Positions 33,308-43,735 of a stretch of DNA of 64,000 bases are shown one piece after another. Origin of the DNA: Muscardinus avellanarius (Eukaryota; Chordata; Mammalia; Rodentia; Gliridae); assembly GCA_963383645.1 (NCBI GenBank), contig OY726560.1, positions 23,848,300-23,912,299 of the forward strand. Direction: 5' to 3'. Each line of letters starts with the position of its first letter. Within the stretch, counting starts at the first letter, position 1. The position numbers and the translations under genes were made by a program. The notes under the pieces were generated by a model that saw nothing but the letters and a program-made list of their open reading frames with translations, had not been told where the DNA came from and made no database searches.

Positions 33308-33508
33308 CAGAATGAGAAGGAACCATATATAATCTCCAGGACTGCACCTCAGGAATCACCTTCTCAGCCCACCCTACCAGGCTACTGCCCAGGTAAATCT
33401 ATTACAATGGATTTTTCTGCTGCTGGGATTATAGCCTTCATGATTCCACTATACCAATCCTGAATATAATAAATGAGCTCTTTAGGGGACATTTTATATT
33501 TAACTATA
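33055..33508 (-). mobile_element. MaLR-type LTR, antisense, with internal (GA)n
   Basis: CAGCATTCTTGCAGCTATAATC and ATGGTTTCATGTTCAGTCTAGG at the left, and GCTGGGATTATAGCC then AATAAATGAGCTCTTTAGG at the right, match the element at 38408-38783 block for block. The left end resembles antisense MaLR LTR 3' ends (gctgctataacagaatacc). The (GA)n at 33246-33304 has expanded within it. Confidence 0.6.
33246..33304. repeat. (GA)n microsatellite
   Basis: About 29 GA units with a short AAAG start. The Arg-Glu repeats of two overlapping plus-strand frames come from it and are artificial. Confidence 0.98.
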
Positions 33509-33769
33509 TCACCTTGTTTCACAAGTTGATAGAGAAGGTTGACTACTAATTTTAGTTTGTGATGTACACTCTTCTGGAAATAACCAAGAATATTTTGGTT
33601 AGAGTGCGTCTGTGGGCTTGCTATCACTCTAATCATCTTCAAGTACAGTTTGAACATTCCAGATAGATGATGTTATGCGTGCTAAGAAGATATTTATGGT
33701 ATCCTAAACAATGTGGCCGAGGGAATGGAAAGTGGGCACTCGCTTTGTCAGCAGGAGGACATCTGTAGA

Positions 33770-34210
33770 CTCTCTGAAAACAATTTGGCAATATGCTCCA
33801 TGAAGACTTTGTACATCTTGTTACTACTCTATCCTTACTATCTAAAATGAAACTGAAGAAACGACTAAATGTTCAGATGTTTAGAATATTGCATGTACTA
33901 ATGCCCAGATTCTAAGGATTAGTAGTCATTATGAAACTTCTATTAATATTTAGCTATAAGAACATACATTATATTATAATTTATAATAACAAAAGGTTAA
34001 AATGGCTCATTGAAGGTTATCAATTGATAGAACTGAGTTAAAATTATATAATATCCCTACTGTGTATTATTAGGCAGCCATGAATGCTGATGTTGCAGGA
34101 AATATATAAATGATAGAGAAAGATGCATGAGGCTGCTTTATGGGTAGGTCATAAAACAGTGCATAGAGTATTAATCTGTTGTTAGAAGATGATAAAATGT
34201 GAATTTTGAA
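33770..34210 (+). mobile_element. Possible old L1M 3' UTR relic
   Basis: CAATTTGGCAATATGCTCC, ACTAAATGTTCAGATG and TTAGGCAGCCATGAATGCTG, then GGAAATATATAAATGATAGAG, loosely follow the 3' ends of old L1M elements. Very diverged; boundaries are approximate. Confidence 0.35.
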
Positions 34211-35114
34211 AATGTCATAAAAAAGAGGAGGTTAGCTGAGGCTCAGACTCTGCTAAACTCAGAGCACTGTGAACTGTCAGTGGCTTTGGCTTATGACTAC
34301 TGTTAAGACATAAGAGGCTCTGTTCATCATGACTGCTGTGGATCCCAATATGAAAAGTGTATCAGAACTAATTTTGGTCACCATGCCACATGGAAAAAAG
34401 TCTCAGAAGCTTTCCTAGTGGAACTTAAATGCTCTAACTTGAAAGTTAAAGTGATATGCTCTTTTTGCTCACAGCTCAATGGTCAAATCTAGTCCCAGTC
34501 TCATTCATCCAAATGGGAGCAGGGTATTATAATCTGCCAAATGTAATTAGTAATTAAAGAATTAGAAATATTTGGTGAGAAGCACTAAGGATCCCCTTAC
34601 AAGTCATCAGTGTCTGCTTGGCGTGTTGCCAAGGAGACAATCCCAGAGTCCTCTGCAGTCAGGGCACAGAACTCCAGATTCATGATCTCTGAATGGTAAC
34701 CAGCTTTATCAGGTATGAATATGGCTCCTTTTGATCCTGAAACAAAGTGAAAAGAGAGATTATCTCTGCCCAGCCACGCACCTAGTACAGAATGGTAGGA
34801 TAGGGTCAGGACATCTATATCATTCCCATTTAGACAGAAGTAGCTAGGACAGATTGGCTCTGAAGTCTTACTGCAATCCCAGTCACATGGGATTGAGGAA
34901 AGCTTCTAGATTAGGCTCTGATTGGGCTCCGGGGAAGGAGTTCTCAGAACCACTGTTTTCCACTGTCCTTGCCTGATTCTTCCAGCCCCTTCATTTCCCA
35001 TTATTTGCTTTGGATACTTATGGAAAATAGACTATGGACTGTGTCCTTCCCAGACAAGAATCTTCCTTAGTTGGCACCTTGCTCATAGAAATTCACAAAC
35101 CCAACTATTGACCC
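34211..35114. other. No recognised feature
   Basis: Unique-looking DNA. A plus-strand frame of 92 codons (34922-35200) reads into the CCTT repeat and is not credible. Confidence 0.45.
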
Positions 35115-35115
35115 T

Positions 35116-35170
35116 CTCCTTCCTTCCTTCCTTCCTTCCTTCCTTCCTTCCTTCCTTCCTTCCTTCCTTC
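35116..35170. repeat. (TTCC)n microsatellite at a SINE tail
   Basis: About 13 TTCC units on the tail side of the antisense SINE that follows. Confidence 0.97.
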
Positions 35171-35185
35171 TTTCCTCTTCCTTCC

Positions 35186-35411
35186 TATACTAGGTATTGA
35201 ACCCAGAGGCATTCTACTTCTGAGATATACCCCCAGCCCATATATATATATATTGTTTGTTTGTTTGTTTGTTTTTGTTTGTTTGTTTTGAAGCATGGTC
35301 TTGCTAGCTTGCCCAGGGTGTCACTATGTTACTGAGGCTGTCCTCTAGCCCGTGATCCTCCTATCTAGGCCTCCTTACTGGCATTACAAGTATGAGCCAT
35401 AACATCTGGTT
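35186..35411 (-). mobile_element. Dimeric B1/ID-like SINE, class 3, with internal (TTTG)n
   Basis: The ID-like half (TATTGAACCCAGAGGCATTC, complement) and B1-like half (GTGATCCTCCTATCTAGGCC, complement) are separated by a central linker expanded to (TA)n plus (TTTG)n at 35241-35286. Confidence 0.9.
35241..35286. repeat. (TA)n-(TTTG)n compound repeat in SINE linker
   Basis: TATATATATATAT is followed by about eight TTTG units. It sits exactly between the two halves of the SINE. Confidence 0.93.
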
Positions 35412-36799
35412 AAGACATTTTTATCTTCTTATGACATAAAACTGTCACATACATTTTTAGAAGATTATTTCTTTGGCTGCATAACTTTCTCAAAAAATGA
35501 ATTACCTTATTTTGAGTGTTGATTCTGGTCAACTCCTTGTGCCAATATCGACATACACAGATCATTTTGAAACAAACCTCTCTATTTTGTATTAACTGTA
35601 AGTATTTTAAAGCCAAATAAGCTTCTGAAGTTACAACTTCAGTCCTTCTCAGTTGGGTCATTTTGTTCAAATGAAAGGCTAAATGGGTCCTGTTTTAACC
35701 CAGTCAGTGGCTTAACAACTTGTGTAAAAATTATTCTCTTGGTTCATTTCTTGATATGAGGCTGTGTTCTAATCAGTTTGTCATCAATTGGTGATAAAGA
35801 GCAATTGCCTATTCCAATATTGTAAATCTCCAAATTTTCTGGATCATCTTTGTGACCTTCCATAGTAGCTTGCAAATCTGTTACTTCTATTTCTAGCCCA
35901 TTGTTTTATTATAACCAACAGCAATCAATAGTTGCTAGAAAACTTCTGTTTTTCCAATTATAGCCCCTAAAGCTAAGAGTTCACAAAGTCCATTAGCTTC
36001 CTTTTAAGTTTTCACAGGTGACCATTTTATAAAATAGGCCATCGATAGCATAGACAGCTATATTTTCAGCTGAAACTTAAGATTTTTTGTTGTTTTCTAG
36101 CTGGCCACTGAGCCAATGCCACATTTTGTGTTTTTTATGCAGTATTCCTCCAGTTCTAGGTACATATTTTTGTACTGACCAAGATGAGAGTGATTTAGTT
36201 TCTAGTTTTGTAGGTTCCTTAAATTTGATTGTCATTATGTGATTTTTTTTGTCCCAGGCAACACAAGTACAAACTCAAACTACAAAAAGATTATAGATAA
36301 AAGTACTAATTTTAAAATTTTAAAATTGAAAGTCCACCTAAATGACAAGAAAATCTCTGCTTTGTAACCTGAGTGTATTATTCTCTGGGTCAAGGGATTC
36401 CAGAAACCAGTATTTTAATCTGAATGCTTCTTGATACTAAGGCTAATGGATTGCTTGATCATAAGTGGACATCATTGTGTATAATTCATCTAGTCTCTAT
36501 AAACTCTTGACATCCATATGGTATTATAGAACTGAGCTTTTCACTGACCAGGACGCTTTCTTTTAAACAAGGCTGTCTTTTTTATTTTACATTCTAGGAG
36601 GCAAAGGCAGACAACAAGCAAGTTAAAAATAATAACACTGGGTATGATATGTAGTTGAAGTTGGGGAAGAGAATAGAGGAAGATTTTAGTTAGAATGGCA
36701 AGTGAAAACCAGACCAAGGCGGTGGAATTTAAGATAAGACTCAAGAAAGGTAAAAAGAGGCAACCATAAAGATCCGAGCAATGAGATTTCAATGTACAA
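35412..36799. other. No recognised feature
   Basis: Unique-looking AT-rich sequence. Minus-strand frames of 82-86 codons show no domains; the one at 36686-36934 overlaps the L1 tail. Confidence 0.45.
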
Positions 36800-36809
36800 A
36801 AAATAGTTT

Positions 36810-37350
36810 AAAAGCCAGGTAGATATATGCATATCAATGTTCATAACAGCACAACTAACAATAGACAAACCATGAAACCAACCTAGGTGTCCATCAACAA
36901 ATGAATGGATTAAAAAATTATAGGAAATACACACAATAGAATTCTACTCAGCAATAAAAAATAAAATTATATCATTTGCAAGAAAATGGAAGTACCTGGG
37001 AATATTATGTTAAGTGAGGTTAGCCAATCACAGAGAGTGAAGGGTCATACGTTTTCTTTAATATGTGCAGGATAGGGAGTAAATGGCATATAAGAGAGAC
37101 TCCAGATGATGCGGAGAAACCTCAGAGGAGCCAGGGAGAAGATATAAGGGTAGGGGAAGAGGAAGACTTAGGTTCATTAATGGAAATACTATCATAGACT
37201 ATGTGTATACATATGAATATACACCAATGTCAATCTAGGTACTCTGTATTGGAAGGGAGAGAAATGGGGAGGGGGACACCAAGGAGGTGTGTATGTATGT
37301 CATTGTCAACATGATTTACATTATTATGTGAGACTATAATACACCGATAA
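36810..37350 (+). mobile_element. 5'-truncated L1 3' end, sense
   Basis: TCATAACAGCACAACTAACA, ACCTAGGTGTCCATCAACAA, AATTCTACTCAGCAATAAAA, GAAAATGGAAGTACCTGG and ACTCCAGATGATGCGGAG match the other sense L1 tails (for example the sense part of 20345-21170). It ends just before (CA)n at 37355. Confidence 0.92.
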
Positions 37351-37352
37351 TA

Positions 37353-37354
<2 letters not shown>

Positions 37355-37402
<48 letters not shown>
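37355..37402. repeat. (CA)n microsatellite at an L1 tail
   Basis: Starts GCGCGCACAC, then about 23 CA units, immediately after the L1 3' end. Confidence 0.98.
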
Positions 37403-37403
<1 letters not shown>

Positions 37404-38407
37404 AGGAACATGAATGAGTTTGATGTGCTAGAGACCAGGGAGGCAAGAGAGTGGTGGGAACAGAGGTATGGGGTCATGTCTGAGAGTTAGGGACAGCTTT
37501 GCTGGTTATGTTCAGGAGTTTATGTTATACTCTAGATTCATTGGAACCATTGAAAACTTTTAAAAAATGAGTAGATTTTTTGTTTATAGTTTAAAGTGAT
37601 TATTCTGAAGGGCTACTAAATGCAGAATAAACTCTGGCAGGGGAAGAACAGACCATTGAGGCCCAGTGTGAGTTATTGGTTACTTGGATTAGGATGGTAG
37701 CAATAGAGATGGTGATAAGTTGGGGGATCTTGGATATATTTTGAAAGTAATAGCAAGATTTATAGATTGGATGGAGATGTGAAGAAAAGTGAGAAAAATT
37801 AAAGTCATTTCTACTTCTTTTGGCCCAAGAACCTTGATGGTGGTGACATCATTGACATAAGGAAGAGAGCTGTGGGTAAATTGAGAATTTTATTTTGAAC
37901 ATACTAAATTTGAGATGTCTATTAGAGAGCTAAGGAACAGTATCAAGTAGGCAGTTGGATATATAAATCTAGATCCCAGGGGAGTGCTAAGAACTGGAGA
38001 TAGAGATTTATGAGTCATCAGTACAAAAATATTATTTAAGCCATTGGAGAGAATGAGATCACCTAGGGAAAGAATTTAGAGATAAAAGAGGGTGGAGGAC
38101 AGAGTTAAGGGTTAGCAGATGGAAGGCAGCTGAAATGGAAGCTAAGAAGGAGCAAGGTTCATGCTAGAAGAAAATAAGAGGTGAGAAATGTTCTGAAAGT
38201 CAAGTGGAGATATTTCTGAAAGAAGAAAGTAACATACTGAAAATTGTTGAATGTTGTATCTCATTTTCTGCTTTATGTTTATCCCAAACACCCACAGTAT
38301 CATGCCCTTCTCCTTAACATTTGATCCTACTGGAAAGGATCAAATGGAAAGGTTAGTTACAGAGCAGTGATTTTTGATTATTTTCCCCTTTTAGTTTATT
38401 ATGACTC
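37403..38407. other. No recognised feature
   Basis: Purine-rich unique-looking sequence (many GAGA/AAGG words on the plus strand) and no recognised element. An L2-like relic is possible but not demonstrable by eye. Confidence 0.45.
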
Positions 38408-38783
38408 AGTCAACATTCTCACTGCTATAATCTAGAACAACTGACCACACAACTTATAAGAAGGTAGATTTATTTGCTCACAGTTTTTTGAAGATCTCAG
38501 AGTTCAATCTATGTCTGGTTGGTTCTGTGGAGCTCAAGGCATGGAATCTTGAAGAGATCAAGCAAGCAAGGAGATTAAAGGACAAAATCACAGTCCTTAA
38601 GGTCACATCCCCAGAGGCACACCTTCTCCAGCACAAACACCTGCCTAGGTTACTGCCCAGTAAATCCATCACAATGGAGTTACACACTGTTGAGATTACA
38701 GTCCTTACAGCTTGATTATATCAACCCAGAACATTAATACATGAGCTCTTCAGGGCATACTTTACATCTATTCATAACATTAT
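38408..38783 (-). mobile_element. MaLR-type LTR, antisense, same family as 33055-33508
   Basis: AGTCAACATTCTCACTGCTATAATC at the left and GTTGAGATTACAGTCC, then AATACATGAGCTCTTCAGGG at the right, parallel the element at 33055. This copy lacks the (GA)n expansion and gives the cleaner view of the family. Confidence 0.6.
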
Positions 38784-38814
38784 ATTAAGTAGATAAAGTG
38801 GTGTCTTTTAGGAT

Positions 38815-39030
38815 CAGGGAGGCCTTGGACCTGTGCTTTAACACTGGAATTATTGGTGGTAAGAGAACTACCATGCACTGGCTCCAGAATTGCAAAAAGG
38901 TTATTGAATCTCCCAGATCCTTAGCTTCCTCATTTCTTATCTGTGGATAGTAATACTCATATTACATGTTTTTTATGGGTATTAATTAATATAAAATATA
39001 CAAAGTGCTAACCTCAAAGCCTGTCAGAAG
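38815..39030 (+). mobile_element. MIR SINE relic
   Basis: AATCTCCCAGATCCTTAGC, TTCCTCATTTCTTATCTGTGG and ATAGTAATACTCATATTACATG follow the MIR 3' half. Confidence 0.7.
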
Positions 39031-40193
39031 ACAAGTCGATCACACATGTGGCTTTTATGATCTTTTCCCATATTCAGATTGCTGACTATGAAAATGGATC
39101 TCTATCAGGTTAATTGTGAGAAGAGAAATTGGTTAGTTGTATAGAAGATAATGTCCACATACTATTGCTTTAGGTAGAAGCCAAGCATATAACATATATC
39201 CTGGTATTGTCCCCACACCCCAACCAAATAGTTTATAGAAAGTGTCATCCCTTTCAAATTCAGGACTCATGAAACAGACATAAGTGATGTTTTAAGGACT
39301 CATGAAACTTAAATAAGTAATAGAAACAGCCTTTTGTGTTTCTCCTCTGGTGGAGAATTATCCAAACCTGTCTTTGAGACTAGAATACCAGGCTGCAGAC
39401 AGGGTGGGAATAGGGGCCCCTGCAGATCTTAGAGTGTGTCATGAACTCTGTTAAAATAAGCAGGCATTTCCCCACCTTGGGGCAGCTCACAAGCCCATCT
39501 TATCTTCTGAAGCACAAGAGAATGGGTCAGGGATATAATTGAGCAAGTGTCTCAGATTCATTTTGCAGAAAATGAGGCCGTTAGCCCCTAGTTGCTCTCT
39601 GAGAGGTTTTTGTTAAACATAACAATTCCTTTGAAAATGTTACAATTCCCCTATAGTCCCTCTGTGCCAACCACTTTCAACAGTAGAGGCAGCTGGGTGG
39701 CCATGGCTGCTGAGGAGTAGGGCAGGGAGTCATCGCTGATGGAAATACATCAACCCTTTTCTCTAGGCCAATGGCCCCGGTTTTTTTTTTTTTTTTATAA
39801 GGCATCTGTAAAGGATTGGAAGCTCTCTGCTTGCAGCACCTGCACTCAACACACGTACCTGTTTCTCAGTTCAAATAGACTCTTTGAATTCATTTGCCCT
39901 TGACAGGGATCATCACCTTGGCCTTATTATCAAAAGCTAAGTGCATCATCACCTGTGAAACTAGATGACTTCAATTTAAATATTGATATCATTATTTAAG
40001 ATCTCCTTAAAATTGATAAAGTTGGTTGATCTCTTGAATCCTCAATTATATCATTTATAATTATTATTCATTGTACATTGTGTAGGTTAATAAATTAACC
40101 TATACAATGGACAGACTCATGTTTCATAAATATTAGTGTGATATTTATTTTACCTGTTTTGCAAGGACATGGAGAAACTTATCTAAAAATTTA
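39031..40193. other. No recognised feature
   Basis: Unique-looking DNA with a short poly(T) at 39781-39796 and no clear repeat or exon. Confidence 0.45.
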
Positions 40194-40209
40194 CATTTTA
40201 TTTTATTTT

Positions 40210-40396
40210 ATTTTGGTGGTACTGAGGTTCTTGGAAAGCCTTCTACCTCCAGGTTACACACCCAGACACCTATTTTTTATATTTTTATTTGGAAACAGGG
40301 TCTCTTAAGCCAGCGAGGCTGGCTTCAAACCTGCGCAATCCTCCTGTCTCCGCCTCCCAAGCGCGGGGATTACAAGCATGTGCCACCATGCCCGGC
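40210..40396 (-). mobile_element. Dimeric B1/ID-like SINE, class 1
   Basis: A well-preserved copy. The complement starts GGCCGGGCATGGTGGCACAT and contains the class 1 GGCTTAAGAGACCC motif. TSDs CATTTTATTTTATTTT begin at 40194 and 40397; the left one merges into the tail repeat. Confidence 0.95.
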
Positions 40397-40518
40397 CATT
40401 TTATTTTATTTTCATGATCAGCATTCATATAAGCACAGTCATACAACATGGTGTAATGCTTTGACTTACATATATACTGGGTAGTGATTGACTCAATAAT
40501 TAGCATATCCAGCACTTA

Positions 40519-40748
40519 AATTTTTTTTTTTTTTTTTTTTTTTGGTGTTGTTGGTACCAGAGATTAAATCCAGGGACATTCTACCTCTGAGCTACACCCC
40601 CGGCCCTCTTTTATTTTTTATTTTGAAGTGGGGGCTCATTAAGTTGCAGAGGGTCTCAATAAGTTCCTGAGGCTTATCACAAAACTGCAATATTCCTGAC
40701 TCAGCCTCTCAAGAACTGGGATTTTAAGCATGCGCCACTATGCCCAGC
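40519..40748 (-). mobile_element. Dimeric B1/ID-like SINE, class 3
   Basis: A 22-base poly(T) tail, then GATTAAATCCAGGGACATTC and CCTCTGAGCTACACCCCCGG (ID-like complement), then CTCAGCCTCTCAAGAACTGG (B1-like complement). Confidence 0.93.
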
Positions 40749-42079
40749 CTTTCAGTATTTCCTTATAGTGAGTACCTTCAAAATCCTCTCTCTTAACTAT
40801 TTTGAGTTATATATGCAATACATTCATTCTTGTTGGAATTATATCCATTCCTCTAGACCATCAAACACAATATTCCTCCATCTATGTATTCAGGAAGTTC
40901 AGGTTAAGAGGGTTTTTCATATTGTTGTTTTCATTAGTGATATTTTACATATTCTTATTTGCTTAAATACTTTATTTCACCCTTTGATTTTTTTTTAAAA
41001 AGAACAACTATAATAGGGAAATGTAGGAAACTAGTTGTATGCCATAGTAGAGGGTAATTCCATTTCTTCTAGTCTAATGTTTATGAGAATGTTTAACCCA
41101 TTAATGAAAATGTCAACCCTGAGCCAGAGTCATTTAATAACTATATTACTCTTTAGAGTCTTTTCAGCTGTGTGTAATAGAAAATTGTGCCAGAAATTGC
41201 CTTAAATAATAAGAAAACACACTTCACAAATCTACAAGTTCAGAGGTAGGATGGCTGGCCATGTGTGAGGAAGCCATAGCTGTCACACCTGTGGCATGCC
41301 ACCCTCACAGTTGACACTGGTCACTGATGGGCTTGATAGAGTGCTAGGTGTCAGCTCACACATGACAATGTCCAGAGAGGTAGGAAGGACCACTCTCATT
41401 AGTCCCTTTCTTGCAGGATTTTCCTGATGACCAAAAGAAATTGCTAGCATGTGCCAACCTTCTGAACGATTTCTATAATTTTCATTCACAAGGCAGCCTC
41501 CTCCACAGGTAGATAGTCTCAACAGTTCAGCACAAAACAGTTCAACAGCTTGGAGTCAGGCACACTGGACTCTCCCCTCTATTCCCATCTTTTTCCACTT
41601 AGGCAATTAAACATTTTAAATTCTGCTACTTGTAAAGCTTGCTCTTGTTTCTGATTTAAAAAAATTAATTTGAGTTATCTCTCACTAGCAAAATAAAATT
41701 ATAGTGGCTGATTTAGAAAGGAGGAGATTTTATTTAAAATTTTCAAAATAGTTCCAAAATGATTTTGAATTTTCTTTTTGCTATAAAGGACATTATTGGA
41801 ACAACTGACAAATTTTAAAGAAGGTCTGCAGAACAAAGAACAGTATTAGATCCATGTTGATTTCATAAGTTTGGAAATTATGCTGTTTATAAAAGATTTT
41901 GTTGTAGTAAGAATACAATGACATTTTAGAGGAAAAGCATCATGTCTGCAATTCACTATTAAACAGTTTGGAAAAATTACACATACATATACAGCAACAA
42001 ATCTGGCTGAAGGGATAGCCAAGAATTCTTTGAACTATTCATAACTTTTGTTTAATTTTAAATTACACTCCAGCTTTTT
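40749..42079. other. Mostly unique; possible old repeat near 41145-41530
   Basis: The segment at about 41145 (TTCAGCTGTGTGTAATAGAAA, then CTTCACAAATCTACAAGTTCAG and AGGTAGGATGGCTGG) resembles the start of an ancient mammalian repeat with 'cagctgcaagtaacagaaaac'. I cannot name the family. The rest is unique-looking. Confidence 0.4.
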
Positions 42080-42093
42080 AAAAACTAGTTAAT

Positions 42094-42362
42094 CACAAAG
42101 GATACCAGTGGGACTCCAGATAATGGAGGGGAAATACCAGCAAAGTTTGAATGGAAAGATAGGAGAGGAGGAAGGCTGATCTTGATTAATGAGGGTCTAC
42201 ATCTGAACATGTGTAAAATTATGAATAAGACATGGTTAACCTGGACAACCATTGGTGGAAGGGGGGAAGGGAAAACGGGGGCGGGGGGAAGAGGGCACCA
42301 AATATAGTTTAAATAATTTATGTTCAATAAAAAATTGTTAAAAGAAAAAAAATATTAGCTAA
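42094..42362 (+). mobile_element. 5'-truncated L1 3' UTR insertion, sense, with TSDs
   Basis: GGGACTCCAGATAATGGAGG through AGGCTGATCTTGATTAATG to CAATAAAAAATTG and a poly(A) tail. TSDs AAAAACTAGTTAAT are identical at 42080-42093 and 42363-42376. The body contains a G-run tract (42260-42290) typical of L1 3' UTRs. Confidence 0.94.
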
Positions 42363-42376
42363 AAAAACTAGTTAAT

Positions 42377-43220
42377 GATGCAAAGAGGTAAGGATACAGT
42401 GCTGTGATAACTTGTTTAGACAATGAGAAAGATGCTTACCAAATAGCCCAAGAGCAGAGGAAATCGCTGGAGATGCCAGCTGGTAGGCTTTTGAATGAGA
42501 ATCGGTGCTCTAAAGGGCAGCATGGAGCTGGGCCCTGGTGGGCGATGTTGCCACCTCCGTGATGTGCTGCATGTTGTGTCCTGCACTGCTGCTGTGCTGA
42601 CCCTTGGCACTCCAAGGGCAGTTGCTATCATCGCTCCAGATGACTAGTCTTTATATAATCACCTCCATTGCCTGACTCCGGTCTCCAGAACCTCTGCTTC
42701 TCAGCTTCATTCTGTCAAATTCAAAGCCTGGAGTGCAGACCCAGATGGGTAGAGCCACAGTCCTCAGTCTGTATCTAGGTGGGAGGCAGGCTTGTCAAAT
42801 GAGTAGTAGGAGTTTTCCATCTTTAGAGGGATACCTGTGTTCTGCTTTGCCCACAAAGGGAAGGATGCTCTAAGGAGGAATGCGTTTCTGATACTGCATA
42901 ACCCACAAGAGTGAAAGATGTCCATTACAAGATAGACTTGCAGCAACTTTTGCATGTCATAGTACACACTGGGGGTTGCTGGCCTGAAGGCAGGAGCAAA
43001 GGGAACTGCATTTTTCTCAGCTTGAATAAACTCTCTACAGATGTTGGATCCTAACTCTCCTATAGACACAAAATGGGCTTAATGTGGGAGAAATTATCCT
43101 TGATGGGGTCTAACCACCTTCTGACTTTACATGGAAAAGTGGAATTCTTTGTTTTCAGTTGAATTGATTTGCTCCTGAATATTCATTATTATTCTGGACC
43201 TTGATATTTTTTCTTGTTCT
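42377..43220. other. Unique, moderately GC-rich stretch with candidate minus-strand first exon
   Basis: This stretch is GC-richer than its surroundings and contains no transposon I recognise. On the minus strand TATATAAAG (42657-42649) lies about 20 bp upstream of an ATG. A 71-codon open frame (42631-42416) follows, crossing a splice-donor-like G|GTAAGC at 42440/42439. No homology is recognised; see the finding. Confidence 0.3.
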
Positions 43221-43238
43221 TTCCTACTCATTTTTTTT

Positions 43239-43446
43239 TTTTTTTGGTGGTACTGGGGGTGGAACCCAGAGGCTTTCTACCTCCGGGCTATACTCCCAGA
43301 CATTTTTTATATTTTATGTGGAAACAGGGTCTCACTAAGTTTCTGAAAGCCTCACTAAGTAGCTAAGGCTGGCTTCGAACCGGTGCAATCCTCCTGTCTC
43401 AGTCTTCCAAGCGTGGGGATTACAAGTGTGCACCACCACGCCTGGC
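43239..43446 (-). mobile_element. Dimeric B1/ID-like SINE, class 2 (long mosaic)
   Basis: GGTGGAACCCAGAGGCTTTC (class 1-like ID half, complement), then two CTCACTAAGT motifs and GGCTGGCTTCGAACCGGTGC. TSD copies are TTCCTACTCATTTTTTT (43221) and CTCCCACTCATTTTTTT (43448). The second TSD doubles as the landing site of the next SINE. Confidence 0.94.
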
Positions 43447-43457
43447 TCTCCCACTCA

Positions 43458-43489
43458 TTTTTTTATTTTTATTTTTATTTTTTTAAATT

Positions 43490-43520
<31 letters not shown>

Positions 43521-43521
43521 T
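43458..43521. repeat. (TTTTTA)n/(TTTA)n compound microsatellite at a SINE tail
   Basis: A-rich SINE tail on the minus strand, converted to tandem TTTTTA and then about 8 TTTA units. Confidence 0.93.
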
Positions 43522-43720
43522 TCATTGCAGGTCTAGAACCCAGGGGCATTTGACCTCCGAGCTACATCCCCTGCCCTATTTTTTATTCTTTATTTTGAAA
43601 CTGGGTCTCACTGAGTTGCAGAGGGCCTCACTAAGTAGCTGAGGCTGTCCGCGAACCGCGATCCTCCAGGTCTCAGCCTCCCAAATGCTGGGATTATAAG
43701 CGTGCGCACCATGCCCGGCT
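43465..43720 (-). mobile_element. Dimeric B1/ID-like SINE, class 3, stacked on the previous one
   Basis: The tail is a (TTTTTA)n/(TTTA)n tract, followed by AGGTCTAGAACCCAGGGGCA (ID-like complement) and CTCAGCCTCCCAAATGCTGG (B1-like complement). It is followed by a third copy of the target motif, TCCCATTCATTTTTTAAA, from 43721. Confidence 0.94.
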
Positions 43721-43735
43721 TCCCATTCATTTTTT

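Noticed and set aside
33135..33463. Arg-Glu repeat frames
   Set aside because: Products of (GA)n inside an LTR-like repeat.
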